The notes under the pieces are model-generated. The model ran no database searches, was not told the origin of the DNA, and was given only the letters and a program-made list of their open reading frames with translations. A program made the position numbers and the translations under genes. Shown here one piece after another: positions 12,627 to 25,800 of a stretch of 64,000 bases of DNA. Each line of letters starts with the position of its first letter. Position 1 is the stretch's first letter. Origin of the DNA: Toxoplasma gondii ME49 (taxonomy: Eukaryota > Apicomplexa > Conoidasida > Eucoccidiorida > Sarcocystidae). The DNA lies in the NCBI RefSeq assembly GCF_000006565.2, contig NC_031476.1, positions 5,269,900-5,333,899 of the forward strand, given 5' to 3'.

Positions 12627-15205
12627 ATGGGACTTGACTTTTGTTGACTGTGAACGACAGTGAAGATCCAGTCTCATCCAAAGGCTCAAGATAAACGAGA
12701 TGTCGCATGTCGTTCCAAGCCTCTTTTGAAGAGAAGAGGCTGTCTCGGATTCTTGTGCTGGTGCGCGGACGCTGTGCCTCGCCTGCGGGGTCGGTTCGCT
12801 GCGGCGCCCGAGTGTTTGCTCAATTGCACTTTTCGTGAGGTTCAGACGGCGAGACGCGATGGGCCGACTCGGCGTTTGGCCCACAAAGCCTTGACAGAGA
12901 GAGCGAGGGAACACGGGAAGCGGTCTCAGATTTACCGCAACGTCTAGAGAAAGCTCCTGCGAGAAGAGGTAGACAATGCGTCGGAGAAAGGTAGAGACGG
13001 CATGGTTCTACGGTAGAGAAACGTGGTGAGCACTGGGTGAGACGCGACACTTTGGAGAGCGAAGAGTCGCGGGGTGCGCTTGCGACTTGCGACCTTCCCT
13101 TCTTCCGTTGTCTTTGTGCTTTCTGAAGAGGCTGTGCATGTCTGTAGATTTTGCGCGCATGCGTGGGGAGAGTACTGGAGACACCCTTTTCTCGGACCCA
13201 GATTCGAAAACCGCTGGCGGGCTGTCTTGCTCACAGAAGCATTTGTGAAGAAGTTACGCCATCTCGAAGGGGTTTTGTATGGTTGCAGCAGAGGAAGCCG
13301 AGAGTGTGTGAACGAAGAAAAGTGGAGCAACGCAGATGCCCGTCTCTTTTTCTCTGCACGAGCAACATGGCGCTACATTTCGTAGAAAAGCCGCCGCTTT
13401 ACGCATGCCGGACGGGGACGGCGGTGAAAGGCGAGCGTTTTTGGGAACTAGCCATGGTTGCTCCCAGATCCCGGGTTTGGCGGCTCCAGGTGGTGGAGCG
13501 GAGGAGGGAGGAAACAAGGAATGGGCGAAGTAGTGTGTGTGCTGAACTGGAAGAAGGGGAATGTGCCGGAGAGGCGTTTGCCGCGACGGACTTTAACTCA
13601 CTGCTCGGCGGGTACATCGGGATGGAGGCGGGAGTTCGAACCATACCCGAAGAGGCTGCGAGATAACTCGAAAATGAACGGAAAAACACGGGTGGAATGC
13701 GCAGCAGAGCCAAGAGGGAAAGAGAGGGATCATCCCCTTCGGTTTCTCCAGAGAGCGGGAGTGATAACGCTCCGCTGTGAAGTCCACACGGGATCGAAAT
13801 CTGTGATTTGAGCCTCAATGTAAAAGGAACATGGGCACTTGAGCTGGCGAGTAAATCGCGTTTGAGTGGCCACACCGAAACTTTGCTGATCCAAATGGAA
13901 CAGCCACACTTGTCCGAAATCGATTGTAGCCGCGCCGTGAATCGCCAGATCGTCACAGAAACAAAGCCTTACATTCCCTCCATTCGTGGGTACCGGCATT
14001 CTTTTGGCAACCGTTGAAAAAAGGAGAGGCATTTCAGATATCGGAGCGTTTCACAAGTCAGGGATTACTACCTTTTGTGTCGTAGCCACGCGGACTCGTA
14101 TACCGCCTAAGGGGGGACGTTTGGTGTCTAGCGAATCCAGTCCAGACGTTAGAGTATCTCTGTAGATCAGGGGTTCTGTTTTGAAATTATTCTAATTTCG
14201 TTAGACCGGCCTCTTTATCGTGCCGGACATGCCACGGTCACCGTAACGTGTCACGCAGGGACGAGTTTGACCTCGCGATTTCCATATCTACGGAACCACC
14301 AAATCTATAGGGCCAATTAAATCTCTCTCGCATTACCTCCTTATACATATAAATATATATATATATACTTACATGAAGTGTTTTGGTTGCTTTTCTTCCT
14401 GTAGCCACTCAGGAACTACCCACGTGCTTGTTGCCACAAATAGACCTAGTCTGTGCGTACGTCTACGGAGATGAGCATCTCTCTGTTCAGCTGCGGGAAT
14501 GCACATTCCCAGCACGTTGGCATGTAAGTCTATTGCGCTGTATCGGTAGCCCTGTAAATCGTCACGGTATGGAAAACAAAGTGTCAAACGGATATGTGTC
14601 GAAGTTGTTCAAAGCACGGAGTGGTGCTTCATTTCCAGCTTGCGCTGTGGTGTCGAAGCTTTGGTTGATTCAACCCAAAACGCCGCGGCCGTCTGCAGCC
14701 GCTTCTTGTGTTGAGGTCTGTCTTTTTGAGTTCTTCCTACTTCGTTCGAAAAACAGAAAAGATGTCGGATTCCATTCTTGTCTGCGTGCCAAGGGTCTGC
14801 GTGTGTCTAGAACAGGAAAGCACGTCTTCTTTGAGACACTGGGAGGCCACACCATCTTCCCGGCCTGTCACGGCGACTTCACCGAAAAGACCCAAGCGAA
14901 CGATGAAACGCGCCACGGAAGAAAACAGGGAAGCTGGAATACCCACGAATCTCCCTCATATCTGGTAAGACGACTTTGCGTGAGACAATCCAGGGTCGCC
15001 TAAACACCACGAAGAGAACCAATTCTTTTACGCTGCGCGCAAATGAAAAGGGTTTCTCACAGATGGCGCAAATCACGCAAGTCGAAAGACCTTTTTTTCG
15101 TTGACATTCGTCACTATGGCGCCAGACTGAGAGTGACGAAGCTTCCCGAGCAAACGTAGCTGTGCCGACTGAAGAAGCAAAAGACGGTGGAAAACTTTCG
15201 TTGTC
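12627..15205. other. Convergent intergenic region between PP2C and mitochondrial ACP
   Basis: This 2.6 kb lies between two converging genes, so it should hold both 3' untranslated regions. Short open frames occur on both strands around 13.1-13.9 kb without recognisable domains or splice continuity. A (TA)n tract lies at about 14346-14366. No gene is supported. Confidence 0.45.
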
Positions 15206-16991
15206 TCACTGGTCCTTCATGAACTTGCCTGCCTTCGCTCTCTCAGACACCACGAAATCCGCAATTTCCTGTAAGGTCCGTGACAACCACACACACTCAT
15301 AATGCAAAGATACACCCATTTACATATATATGTATATACACACGTAGATATACATGGATATATATATATATATTTATACACGCATGTACTGCTTCATACA
15401 AGCCTAAGCATGCGTCGACATAATTGCTTTAACCCTTGCGCATCTCTCTGGACAAGCACTCGAAAATATTCTTATATATGCACGGCCAGAGTTACGGAAG
15501 AACTTTACGCGCAAAGAGCTCCTAGACGTAGTCATATATATATATATATATATATATAGATATAGATATATTCATGCACGCAACTGCACAACAGGAAGAG
15601 TCATGTTCAGTTTACCTGAAGTGTTTGGAAATTATCTGCAACTTCGTCTGGAACAGTGACGTCGAAGATCTCCTCCACCTTTAGGAGAACGCAAAAGAGT
15701 CACACATGGTTCGCGCATACACACGCAGAAATATGATTCTGTCTCTCCCCTCGAGACTACAAGGAAGAAAGGCGGTCAACAACAGAGGGCTTGAAGCCGC
15801 ATGTGCGGCACTACCTGAAAAGCGTCTTGACATGGTCTGCAGAAAAACCGCTATCCAGGGAGACACTTCAACTCGAGCATGCGAGCTTCACGATTCACTG
15901 GCAGCAAATGAGTGCAGACAAATCTTGCCATTTTCGGTTCATTCCTACTTTGACAAGACCGTCACATGCATATAGAGGGTGACTCTTGTGCACGCTTCGA
16001 GGAAGCACGCCGGTGGCTTACATCAAGAACGAATTCAACTGTATCCAGACAGTCCCAGAGACGGTCTTCCCGAGTTCGCAACTCTTCCAGTTTGCTCGAG
16101 GGCGTCACTTTCTCTCCTTTCTGCAGAAACTTCTGACACATGCCGACAATGTAGTTCGTCACCTGAAGGAAAAACGCCAGCGAGCACATACATGCGTTTC
16201 TACACACAACTGTCTACACTTCTGCATCCACACAGATTCACTTGCCTGCACACCCATGCATACAGACGCTTGCATATATATATATATATACATGTACATA
16301 TATATACAGCTACTTGGAAATTTAGAATGGAATGCACGCATCGGTAGGCACAGGTGTTTCATAGCTTCTAATCTGCAGGGTTTCCCAGTTAATCCATAAC
16401 AGAGGGAGACATATCTCGGCTCCAAAGCATGCAAGCATTTCGTCCATAAACATATATGTACATAAATACATGTATCACGTATACGTAGGGGGTACACTTG
16501 CATTTGTACGTTGATTAACAGTTTTTCCCAGACAGCAGATTGCCCTTCCTCGACCACGACGAGCTCACCGCATTGATGTCAGTGTCAACAACTGGACTTT
16601 CTTGTTTGGTCGTTTCGTTAGCTGCCGAGGAAGGCAGTTCCTTTCCACTATCTCCCTGTGGGGGAGTTGCGGCGGTTGTTGAGAGAAGGCGACAGAGTGG
16701 GAAGCGGAGACCAATCGTAGCCTCCACGCATTCAGACGCACGCAAACCTGAAAGCACTCGGTCAGCAGCGAGCACCTTTCTCTCTGAAGCCAACCCGCGG
16801 GCAGAAAAAAAGAATTTTCCCGTTTTCTCGACCTGAGATGTCGACTGTGAGTGGCGTGGCGACCACACCCCCTGGGCGGTTCCCTTTGCTGGGATGGAGG
16901 ATAAGCGCGCTGTAGACAGCATGCATCTGCCTTTCTCGATCAACGGCAAAAATGCAGACTGAGACGGAACCCTGCGAATGAGCTGCTCCAT
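15206..16991 (-). CDS. Mitochondrial-type acyl carrier protein with Ser-to-Cys change, 4 exons
   Basis: Exons are 16569-16991, 16022-16162, 15616-15678 and 15206-15268, all phase 0 with GT-AG junctions, giving 229 aa; an in-frame ATG at 17027 would add 12 residues. The first ~140 residues are basic and Ser/Arg-rich with few acidic residues early on, like a mitochondrial presequence. The rest is an ACP fold: helix I (YIVGMCQKFL), KVTPSSKLEEL, helix II LDTVEFVLDVEEIFDV, then TVPDEVADNFQTLQEIADFV. In normal ACPs the motif before helix II is D-S-L, with Ser carrying 4'-phosphopantetheine; here it is D-C-L (codon TGT, 16049-16051, residue 179). ACP acts in mitochondrial type II fatty acid synthesis and, with LYR proteins, in Fe-S cluster assembly and complex I. 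Without the Ser, only the structural role seems likely. It converges on PP2C. Confidence 0.88.
15534..15560. repeat. (TA)n microsatellite in ACP intron 3
   Basis: A near-perfect TA array in the intron between ACP exons 3 and 4. A second AT-rich tract lies at about 15325-15375 in the same intron, and another at about 16275-16310 in intron 1. Confidence 0.85.
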
Positions 16992-17027
16992 CTTCACAGT
17001 GCAGGCTGAAGAGAGGGTGAACAACAT

Positions 17028-18914
17028 AAAAGAAGGGTGGACGGAACGAAAAACGGAAGCACGGAACCCGGAACGACGCAGCGAACCGGGTCCCGGGATG
17101 GCAGGGACGAAGCGGAAAACGGCTTCCTAGCCGCAGAGCAGAGAACGCAAGACAGAGAAGCAGGAAGGATTCACTGTGGAGAAGGAGGAAAAGGACGCAG
17201 GCAACAACTCAAGAACAGATGTGGCCGACAGCAATAGGCATCTTGGGAACGAAAAAGAGTTCTTCCTGCGATTAATCGTCGTCGCAGTCTCCCTCAGCGA
17301 ATCGCTGAGTCGGTATGCGAAGAGAGAAAAAATTTCTTTGAAGAAAAGAAAAAAAACCAGATGCGACCCAGGGTCGAGCGCTGCAAAAAAGTTGACTCCG
17401 GCGACTCAGCGGCTAAAGAAAGTTCGCGTCGATCCCGGGGGCCCCTGTTGCCTCTTCCGGTTGTTCGCAGTTGACAAGGTTGAATGGGACGTTGCTGGCA
17501 AGAAAGGGAATCTTTGCAGAACTCAAACGGGTACACGAGCGTGGTATTTCGAGATCCACGTGCGGTGGGAGGCGGTCTAGTCGCAGCAGACAATTGCAGC
17601 ACTGTGCCCTTTTGAGAAGAGTCTTGTCTTTGTGCTGACCCAGCCGAGTATCAGTTGTACGGCTGCCCATTTATTGTGTATAACACGTTTTGACGGGTGA
17701 CATTCAGCGAGCAGCGAAGTCCATAAAGACTGGTAAGCAACCTTTTTCCATATTCCGTGACTCTAGTTCTTTCTCTTGTTCTGGAAGTCGTTCTTCGTCC
17801 TACGAGCATCGTGCGCGACACTCTCTTTGCTGCCTCGAAATTGCGTACACAGCGGTCCCCCGAGGAGGGTATGGTGAGGGGGAGACATACGGCGAGGCAC
17901 GTGCAATGCGCGTTTTGGGATGTGCAAGTGCATTGTAAACTCTCTCGAGAGCGAGAAAAGCTTGCTTGGCCAGGCAAACACTGTATGCTAGAGCCACAGT
18001 CACTGCAGATATCGCTTCTGACGGATAAACGCGGGCTATAAAAATCTCTTCCCTCGCGCTTTCCCCCGGTAGAGACTGAACTAACCATCGAGAGATTGGG
18101 CAGGCGGCCGGTTTCTACAAGGAGGGTGTGCGCGTACGGCTCCGTTTTCTCATCCATTTTGCGTCGACTTGCATACCCGCAATATGAGAACAGCTTTTCA
18201 AAAGCCCTGGGAAAGCGAAACAAGGCAGATGCATCCATCAGTGCACGAAAAAGAACTCCTTTGCAGCTCACACTTCAACCTGGATTTTCCTGCAGGGAGC
18301 ATTCGGTCGTGGTGTTACGTCCAATCGGCCTGTGGCATGTGGCTGCTTGCGGAAGTGTGTCGCCCTCTCCGTCTGTCGAGATTTGCTCGCATTTTTCCTA
18401 CAAATCTCTTTCGGTGACTCGTGAAGGTTCTCGTCGAAGTCACGAGTAGCCCTTTTTGGCAGAAAGGGCGCCGCTTTTTCCGGTGAAGCTTCTCTCTTTT
18501 CGCAAGCTTCCTGTCTAACTCCCTCAAGAAAGTATCTGCGTACCAACGCTACAACTCAATTCACGCGTTTCCGGCCAACACACGCCAGGCACGCTTTGTT
18601 GTGTCGTGAGTGCGTGCGTGTTCGACACGAACAATTCTTACGGGTGCAAGTTTCGGTTTTGGTGTCGGTGGTTCCTTTCTCTTGGGTTCTGTTTCGTTCT
18701 GCTGGCATTCTGCTCGTACCGCCAAGAGAACGGCTGGCCACGGTATCGTTCCCCGGTTTTACGCCGTTCATCTTCCGTGCGAGTACCGGAGAAGCGTTTT
18801 CCCGCCAGGCCTTTTTCCTACTACCGCTCCGGAAGAACCGCTTGATACGATGGATAGGTAGCTGTTTGAAACTGAAGAGACTACGCTTTCCGCCTTTGGG
18901 AAAAAACAGGGGAA
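17028..18914. other. Divergent intergenic region between ACP and the RING-ZZ gene
   Basis: This 1.9 kb separates two divergent starts, so both promoters should lie here. Purine-rich, loosely repetitive sequence (ggaacggaag-type units) occurs at about 17035-17240. No coding exon with splice support was found. Confidence 0.45.
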
Positions 18915-21671
18915 ATGGGGGATACGCAGTCGGTGCCCGCTTCACGAAGAGGGGGGCAGGGGACCGAGACGGCAGAAGAGCATGGAAACGCAGACAGTTC
19001 GTTTCTCTCTCTGAATTATTTTTCTCGGCGGACGCCTGTGGAAATTTACGCGGTGCCTCTCCACCCAGGACTGGACAACGATGGGTCGGAATCACGTGGC
19101 CTTCAAAACGGCGATCCACCGCGCCAGAGCCAAGTCGCAAGACGCATTGACGGAACGACTCAACAAATCATGATATTTCCAGTCAATGCAGAGGACGAGG
19201 AAGAGGACGTACGGAAACTCACAGGCGAGGCTCCTGAGCAGGAATTCATGTGCTCCGTATGCCTCGAGCTCCTGTGGAAACCCGTCGTCCTTGAATGCGG
19301 TACGCCTGCCAACTGCCTTTGCGGCACCGGCGGGGGTGGGCATGTCGTGCGGAAAAAAGGCTGAAACAGATGCTTCTATTCTCGCTTTGACTCACCAATT
19401 CACGCGTGATTCGTCACTATGGCGTCATGCGACACGCAAGAACTCAAGCTTGTGCCCCATGGAGTTGAGATGCGTATACACCTGTAGATCAACCGATCGC
19501 TCATCCCCCTTCGTAGTCATTTCCTCCAGTCATAATTCAAGTTTTCCTCTGTACACACGGATCTGTGGACGTATAATTGTAGATAGAGATTTGCATATCT
19601 GTCGTATCAGGGAGGGTGAAGACCTGTGCAACTTGGAGCCAGACACGGAACAACTCGGTGAGCATCCTGGCGGATAGGTGCGACAGGTCGCTGTCGTCTG
19701 CTTACTGCAGCCGCGGCTCCCTTCGGAAAAACATCTCTAAACACAGTTGAATCGATTTCTACCACGTCTATAGGAGAACGCCATTGCACATGAAACCCCG
19801 TGTCGTGTAACCGCGCAACTCTCTGGTTCTGGTTTCATGCAGATAGTGTCAAAACATGTGGTGCTAGTGTACAGGTTGACTCCAAATGTGTGTCTGTTTC
19901 TGAAAAGGGCACCACGTATTTGCGTACCGAAAGGCATTCAGTCGGCACCTCTTCACACCCAACATATGCGTGCAACAGGGAGACGCAGGTGCGGCATCTG
20001 GTGTTTTCACTGCGTGGCTGCCTCTCTTTTTGTTGCATCTCTCAGGACATGTTTTCTGCTTCTGGTGTGGATACCAGTGCATGAATGTGTACGACGTTTC
20101 GCGTTGTCCACTATGCAAGAACGCGTTCGACAAATTTCCGCGGGTCTGTCGACCTCTGAATCTTTTCCTTCTTCAACATTTCCCTCGGACCACCGCACTG
20201 CGTGACCGGGAGATGGCGGAATTTGAATTCAACCGGCGACGTCAAAGCCCGTGTCATCTTCGCATCTTTGATTTGTCGTCGGGAGCCTCCACCGACGTCG
20301 TGAATCGTTGCTCACCGAATCTCCTCGAGGCCCTTCGCGCAAAAGCGCCTGACATTGCTGAAATGATGTTGTATTGGAGCAACGTGGCACGAAATTCCAA
20401 CTCCTGGGGCAGGGGTGAGGGAACGGATGCAGACTGTGACAAGGCCGAAGCCGACAACGAGGCTAAAGATGACACAGACAACTTTTCTGTCGACGCTGAA
20501 ATGGACGACTTAGATGAGGGCGACACGACTGTCCGCCCGGTAGATATAGCAGCCATTGTCACTGGACACGTTAGAAACCGCGGTGATGAACCCATCCAAG
20601 CAATGGAATCTGAAACTGAGGAGATGGCAGAGGAAGAACTCAGCTCTTCTCGCAGTTCAGGCATTCCAGCTCCACCGCTCGAACCAGAGAGCGATGGCAT
20701 GGCGGCGGATCAGGCCCTTCCGGACGGCAGCCCCGAAGAGCAGCCGACCCTTGCACGGGACTCTGATTCTGAAGACGGTGGAGATACCTTAAGCCACGTA
20801 AGACAAGCCGGCGTATGACGCATATGCATCATTTATATATTCTGTATGTGTAGTGAAAGAGAGATACGCAGGCAGTGTCAGTGGATACGTTTACTGCTCA
20901 AGTGTTGTACGTGTAAAAGAAAGTGTAACAGAGCGTTTGCTCGTCCCTGAAAGTAACCCAGTTCTTGAAGGTCCACCCAAACGGTTCTGCATCGCTTTGT
21001 GCTGCTGTTGGTGGATGCCAACCCAGAGACAGTCACCCAAGTATGCACGTTGTTGTCCTTCCTTTGGGATATTGCCTTCTTCAGCATCCCCTTTTCAATG
21101 AGAACCTGCTGAACATGGAGGACTTCGTCCATTACGGAGTTAGCTGTGATGGTTGTGGAAAAATGCCGATCGTCGGGAGGCGACACACGTGTGTCGATTG
21201 TGGGAAAGCGGCGTGTGACTTCGATCTCTGCGGAGCATGCCAAGATGCGGGCTACAATAAACCTGGTCGCTTCAATCAAAACCACTCGTAAGAAGTCAGT
21301 TTCTATCGTCAAGCATATCCCTTTGGAGGCTCCGCGTGTTTTTAGTATTTTGCGTAAACGTGGTCGCGAGTTTGTTGACCCGGTCAAAGTACACATGGTT
21401 TTCTGGGAAGTGACAGCTATTCGTAGGTGCAGTCATTCACTTAGATTAACTGATAGGAAAAGGACTAAGATCAGTGGCTGAGTTATTTGTGGTTGAGCGA
21501 GGCCCATCAGTCTCCTTTGTTCTGTACACCCGACACATACGTTGCTTCTTTGTTTTATAACGTGTCTGCAGGGCTGATCACGAAGTGCGGCTCGTGGAGC
21601 ATTCAGCAGCCGAATGGTGGATACAGAGCTTGAACCGCATGCGAAAGATTCACCCCGAACTCAGTGTGTAA
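18915..21671 (+). CDS. RING-finger plus ZZ zinc-finger protein, likely E3 ubiquitin ligase, 4 exons
   Basis: Exons are 18915-19299, 20046-20797, 21085-21287 and 21572-21671, with GT-AG junctions in phase, giving 479 aa. A C3HC4 RING lies at about residues 113-155 (CSVCLELLWKP, LECGHVFCFWC, SRCPLC), split by intron 1 within the ECG-H motif. Residues about 240-375 are strongly acidic (Asp/Glu/Ser-rich) and probably disordered. A ZZ finger at about 398-450 shows the CDGC, CVDCG, DFDLCGAC and N-HS spacing, followed by DHEVRLVEH. RING domains recruit E2 enzymes and ZZ domains bind peptides or N-termini; RING plus ZZ resembles plant PRT1, an N-degron ligase, though PRT1 has two RINGs. The substrate is unknown. 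The protein stops soon after the ZZ. Confidence 0.85.
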
Positions 21672-22829
21672 GCGACGAGATCGATGGGAACATGGCTTTG
21701 TTTAACTCATCCCTATGCGGAGTCGGGGGTGCGAAGCCAGTGGATAATTCTTCTGTGTGTGCTTGCGTTGCTTTCTCAGTCACCAGATACTTCAGTGGAT
21801 CCTGATGCACTACCAGGATATCCGGATCGCGGACAACCAACATCACGAAGAAGCGGGAGTTACCAACGCTACTGCGGTGACAGAAAACGAATCAACCACA
21901 GCATGACGAACGTGCCATTCCGATATGCATGACGTTCATGTACAGATATGCCCAGTGTTTGCAGAGTGTGTGAGTGAATTCATCAGTGCGAGTAAGTTTC
22001 GGTCGTTTTTCGCTGTTCATTAAATCATCATCATTCGAAGTAGACCGCGTTTCTAATGTGACTATCGAAGGGCGGCAGGTTGTCGGCCTGTGGAATGAAA
22101 TAGCGTAATGAAGTTCTGCTCCGAAAGCTGTTTCGCACACAGGACTGGACAATACATGTAGAGGGTCACTCGGCTGCTGGATTAGCAAGTTGCATGCTCC
22201 GGCGTACGATCACTTTTCCTCGTGCTTTTTTGACTATTGCAGGTGTTTAACTTCGCTGGTTTTTAACATTTAATATATCTATCTGTGGTGCGGCGGCGAA
22301 AACGATGATGAGACGATCAATACGAATTTTGATGGGGGAGCATATAACCCTAGTGGCTGGTACGTATGGCAGTCCACAATAGTAACTACTGCCTCTTTCA
22401 TTTGGAAACGAGGGAAACAAAGACAGGCGAATGGCCTGAATGTTTTGGCAGGTGGACACACCCCTCTCGAGCACTTGACAAACACTAGTATAAGGTGTCC
22501 TGTATTAGCAGTGACATGCTCAGCACGTCTGGCGGCCACCGTTGACCTCAAACCGATGTGCAACAGGCAGTGCCCGGATTGTGGTACAGACGAGTACCCC
22601 TGACTGCTGAACTGCCTCAGGTTTGTTAGTGCATAGATGAACACAAAGGTACTTAACCAGTAGTGAATACTTCAGTCAAAGCGTAGGCCGGAGGAGCACA
22701 CAGAGTAGGACTATGGCAACGAACGAGTTTCCGACTACGGCGTCGCAGCGTACAGCATGCTTTGTCGGCGAGTATTTTACAGATACGCACACTCTACCTT
22801 CGGTACATGCACAAGCTCAGCGTGGCGCT
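21672..22829. other. Convergent intergenic region
   Basis: This 1.16 kb follows the stop of the RING-ZZ gene and precedes the proposed last exon of the minus-strand gene. It should hold both 3' ends. Small open frames are present, none convincing. Confidence 0.4.
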
Positions 22830-25800
22830 CTAGTCAGCGTCTCGTGTGCCTAACACTCGCTGCCCAAGTTTATTCGTTGAAACGGAAGCGTTCGTCGAAG
22901 GAATGCTAATCTTACCTTTTGAATCCCACGGAGCTTATCATGGGTTTCCTCCTTAAATGCTCTGATCATATCCTGTACGGAGATCCCGGCAGCCTCATCG
23001 GTACCAGCCTCTTTTTCGGCCAGCACAGCACGAAATGCTGGGTGTTTGAACTCCAGATTGAATTCGGGGACACGGTCTGGCAGAACCTGCATTCTCTTCA
23101 GAATGTTCCTCTTCTCCTGCATACCCTGGTATCTCAACAGAGACTCAATCTCGTGTCTTCGTGTGATGCTCACTGTCTCAACGTTGATGGCAAGCTTATC
23201 AAAACTGGCCTTCTGGCACTCGATGAGCCGCAGAAACTTCTGTTGAATCTCGGATTCGGCATTTTTGAATCTGACGGCAATGGATAGAGTTGCCGTTACC
23301 CTGCGTAGGACCACTTCAGTGCGCAGCCTTACTCGGAGTGTACTAGATTTAAAAGTTTATGTTTCCCATTTTCTATAGACTCGGTTGCCCTCACCTAAAC
23401 CAAAGCATCAGGAAGTTGCAAACGGCGGAGGAATCTCCTATCGACCTCACCAACATACGGACAACGCTCTCCCGATCGTCCTCAGGCTGAGCAGGATTAA
23501 GATTGCCATAGCTACTGAAGGACTCTTTTGCTTGAATGACATGCTATCGGCAATGTTAGCACGTCATCTTGATTAGTCATACTCACGCGGAGATGTTTCG
23601 TGCAGCTGTTTAGAGTGGGGGCAGTGGCCTTGGGTGTACGTTCTCTGAATTCGGATATATGTCTTGTAGCCGTTCAGACTGCGAGTGTCTTCTAACTTTC
23701 TTTCTCGGCATGATATCCACAAAAGGTGAAGGAAACGACCGACAGCCATGCAGCCCCTGCGGCAACTGGTGAGCTCCAGGTGATTCCGCGAACATCGCAA
23801 CAGGTGCCTTCGTGTCGGCGGGAGGGAATATTACTTTTGCACCACCTCGTCGTTCTTGTCCGCAAGAGGTCTAATTTGAACATCGGTACACTATGGACAG
23901 AGTCAACGAAAGCTCTCATTTACATACGTGCGCGCGATCGCGTCGTGTCGTTGTCACCGGTGAAACGGCACTCAGAAGCGTGTCTGCAGATGCGCCAGCA
24001 ACACCGCCAACAATTCAGTCCGTTCTGTAGTAGGGCACAAGCGATTGCAGGCGTACGCTGAGATATGGATGAGTTGACCGCAGTAAGCTTCGAATGAGAT
24101 TCTGGGTGATTCAAACGTCTTGCGTCCTCGGCGGTGCAGCATGCTTCTCCTTTGTACTCAGCCCTACATTGTCAGAAATGGGTGACAAACGAAACGAGGT
24201 CACTTTTCGTCACTGTACCCGAGACCGATGCTGGCAGCCGACGCCTGGATGTGACTACTGCCGACCCCAACACCATCTTTGCTTCCGCATGATGTTTCGT
24301 GTGGAGACAGCAGAGTCTGAGCTTCTTGTGTCTGTCGGGATGGCGTGTGTTGGGCAGTAGCTTTCTGGGTGGCTTGGCTTGCTGGGCCGCAGTATGTTTT
24401 GCTGTAAACAGTGACGCAATTTGAGTTGTCACCTTGAAGTGCGGCCTGACCATTTTCTGCGTCAGTCCCAGGATCAACGTGAACATCCGAACTGCCCGGT
24501 GCATCGTGACGGTCCGAATGAGAGAATGACCACGTCACAATTTCGCCTGCAGCCTCCAAGTCTTTCGTTGACGCGAACTCTACGCGACGACGACGAGACT
24601 TCGCTTGATGCGTATCCTGTTCTGTGTCAATCGGCTGAGAAATCGGGCCTGCTCGGTAGCGAATGGTCAATTGCATCGACCGCTGCCCCAGAACAAAGTG
24701 CTGTACTTTGTATGGAAGTGATACTACCCGCCATGCTGCTTGTAGGTACGTCATGAGCGGAGACCTTGTTTGCCGATAGGCCCGCGGAAAATACTAGTTC
24801 TTCTAAATCCTGTTGGAGAGAGCAGTTGTCCCATCTGCTGGTGCCCTCTTTTCGGTCTCCGTAGCTCACTTTTGTCGAAGCAAAGTCACACGTTTTTCGC
24901 AGTTTCCGCGGCTGGGAATTCGATTGGCTGCTCGGTTCACTGCCATCACCGGCATCAGCAGATATGTAGTCCTCATTCGGGCTCGCCAGCGCGTCAAGCA
25001 AATCCTGCTCGGGGCCCTCCATGCACTGAAGGAACAACTATGAAGTCCACACAACGTCACGGCGTTTGACCATGCTACACCTGACCTCAGAGTTCACGAC
25101 TCTTCCTAGAGCCTCCGAGAACTGAGCAAGTCTCGATTGGTCAAGAAACTCCATATCTAGTGTGACAGTTTCCACTGCGTCGACACTGAAGTCTTTGCCT
25201 GGTGGTACGCTGCTTGCAAAGGCCGCTATATGTTGAGATTGAACTCGGTGTTCTCACAGTCCTCAGGCGCCAGCATGAGTTGCAGGCTTGCACGCGAGTC
25301 CTCGTATGACACTGTCTTCAAGCAATACAGAGGAACCTCGAAATGCTCTTGCTGGGCGCACAGATGGATGTCTGGCGAGCGACGGCAGTCGGTTAGCTTA
25401 CTGAATCCTTGTCGCTTTTCACAACGATAGAGAACTGGCCAACCGTAACCAGACCAGAAAAAGCCTTATCCTGATCATACGGTCCTTAAAAAACGTTTGA
25501 ACCTGTCAGGAACTTCAGGCAGCTCACCTCCACCTCAATGCGAGCGGCGATATCTACGGGCGGTTCCCGCTCTACAGCCATTCGTGCCAAAAACGTGCTG
25601 ATAAACGCGGATTTCTCCATTCCATCGACAGTAGGCATTTCCTCTCTGTGCTGACGGGGGCCTAGCACTGCTGTAACAAACTTCAGCGCTCTCCTGGTTG
25701 ACGATATTTTGACAAGCGCGAGTCTCGCTGCATTCTTGATGCCATGGAACAGCACACTGGCTGTTGAGACGAGCTATATTCAGGCACTGCGGGAAGCAAT

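Noticed and set aside
13620..13650. tRNA-like T-loop sequence (gttcgaacc)
   Set aside because: The flanking bases do not form the five-pair T stem and no matching acceptor, D or anticodon arms were found.
13399..13956. Minus-strand open frame of 185 aa between PP2C and ACP
   Set aside because: No recognisable motif, no splice continuity and Ser/Pro composition typical of chance frames in GC-rich DNA.
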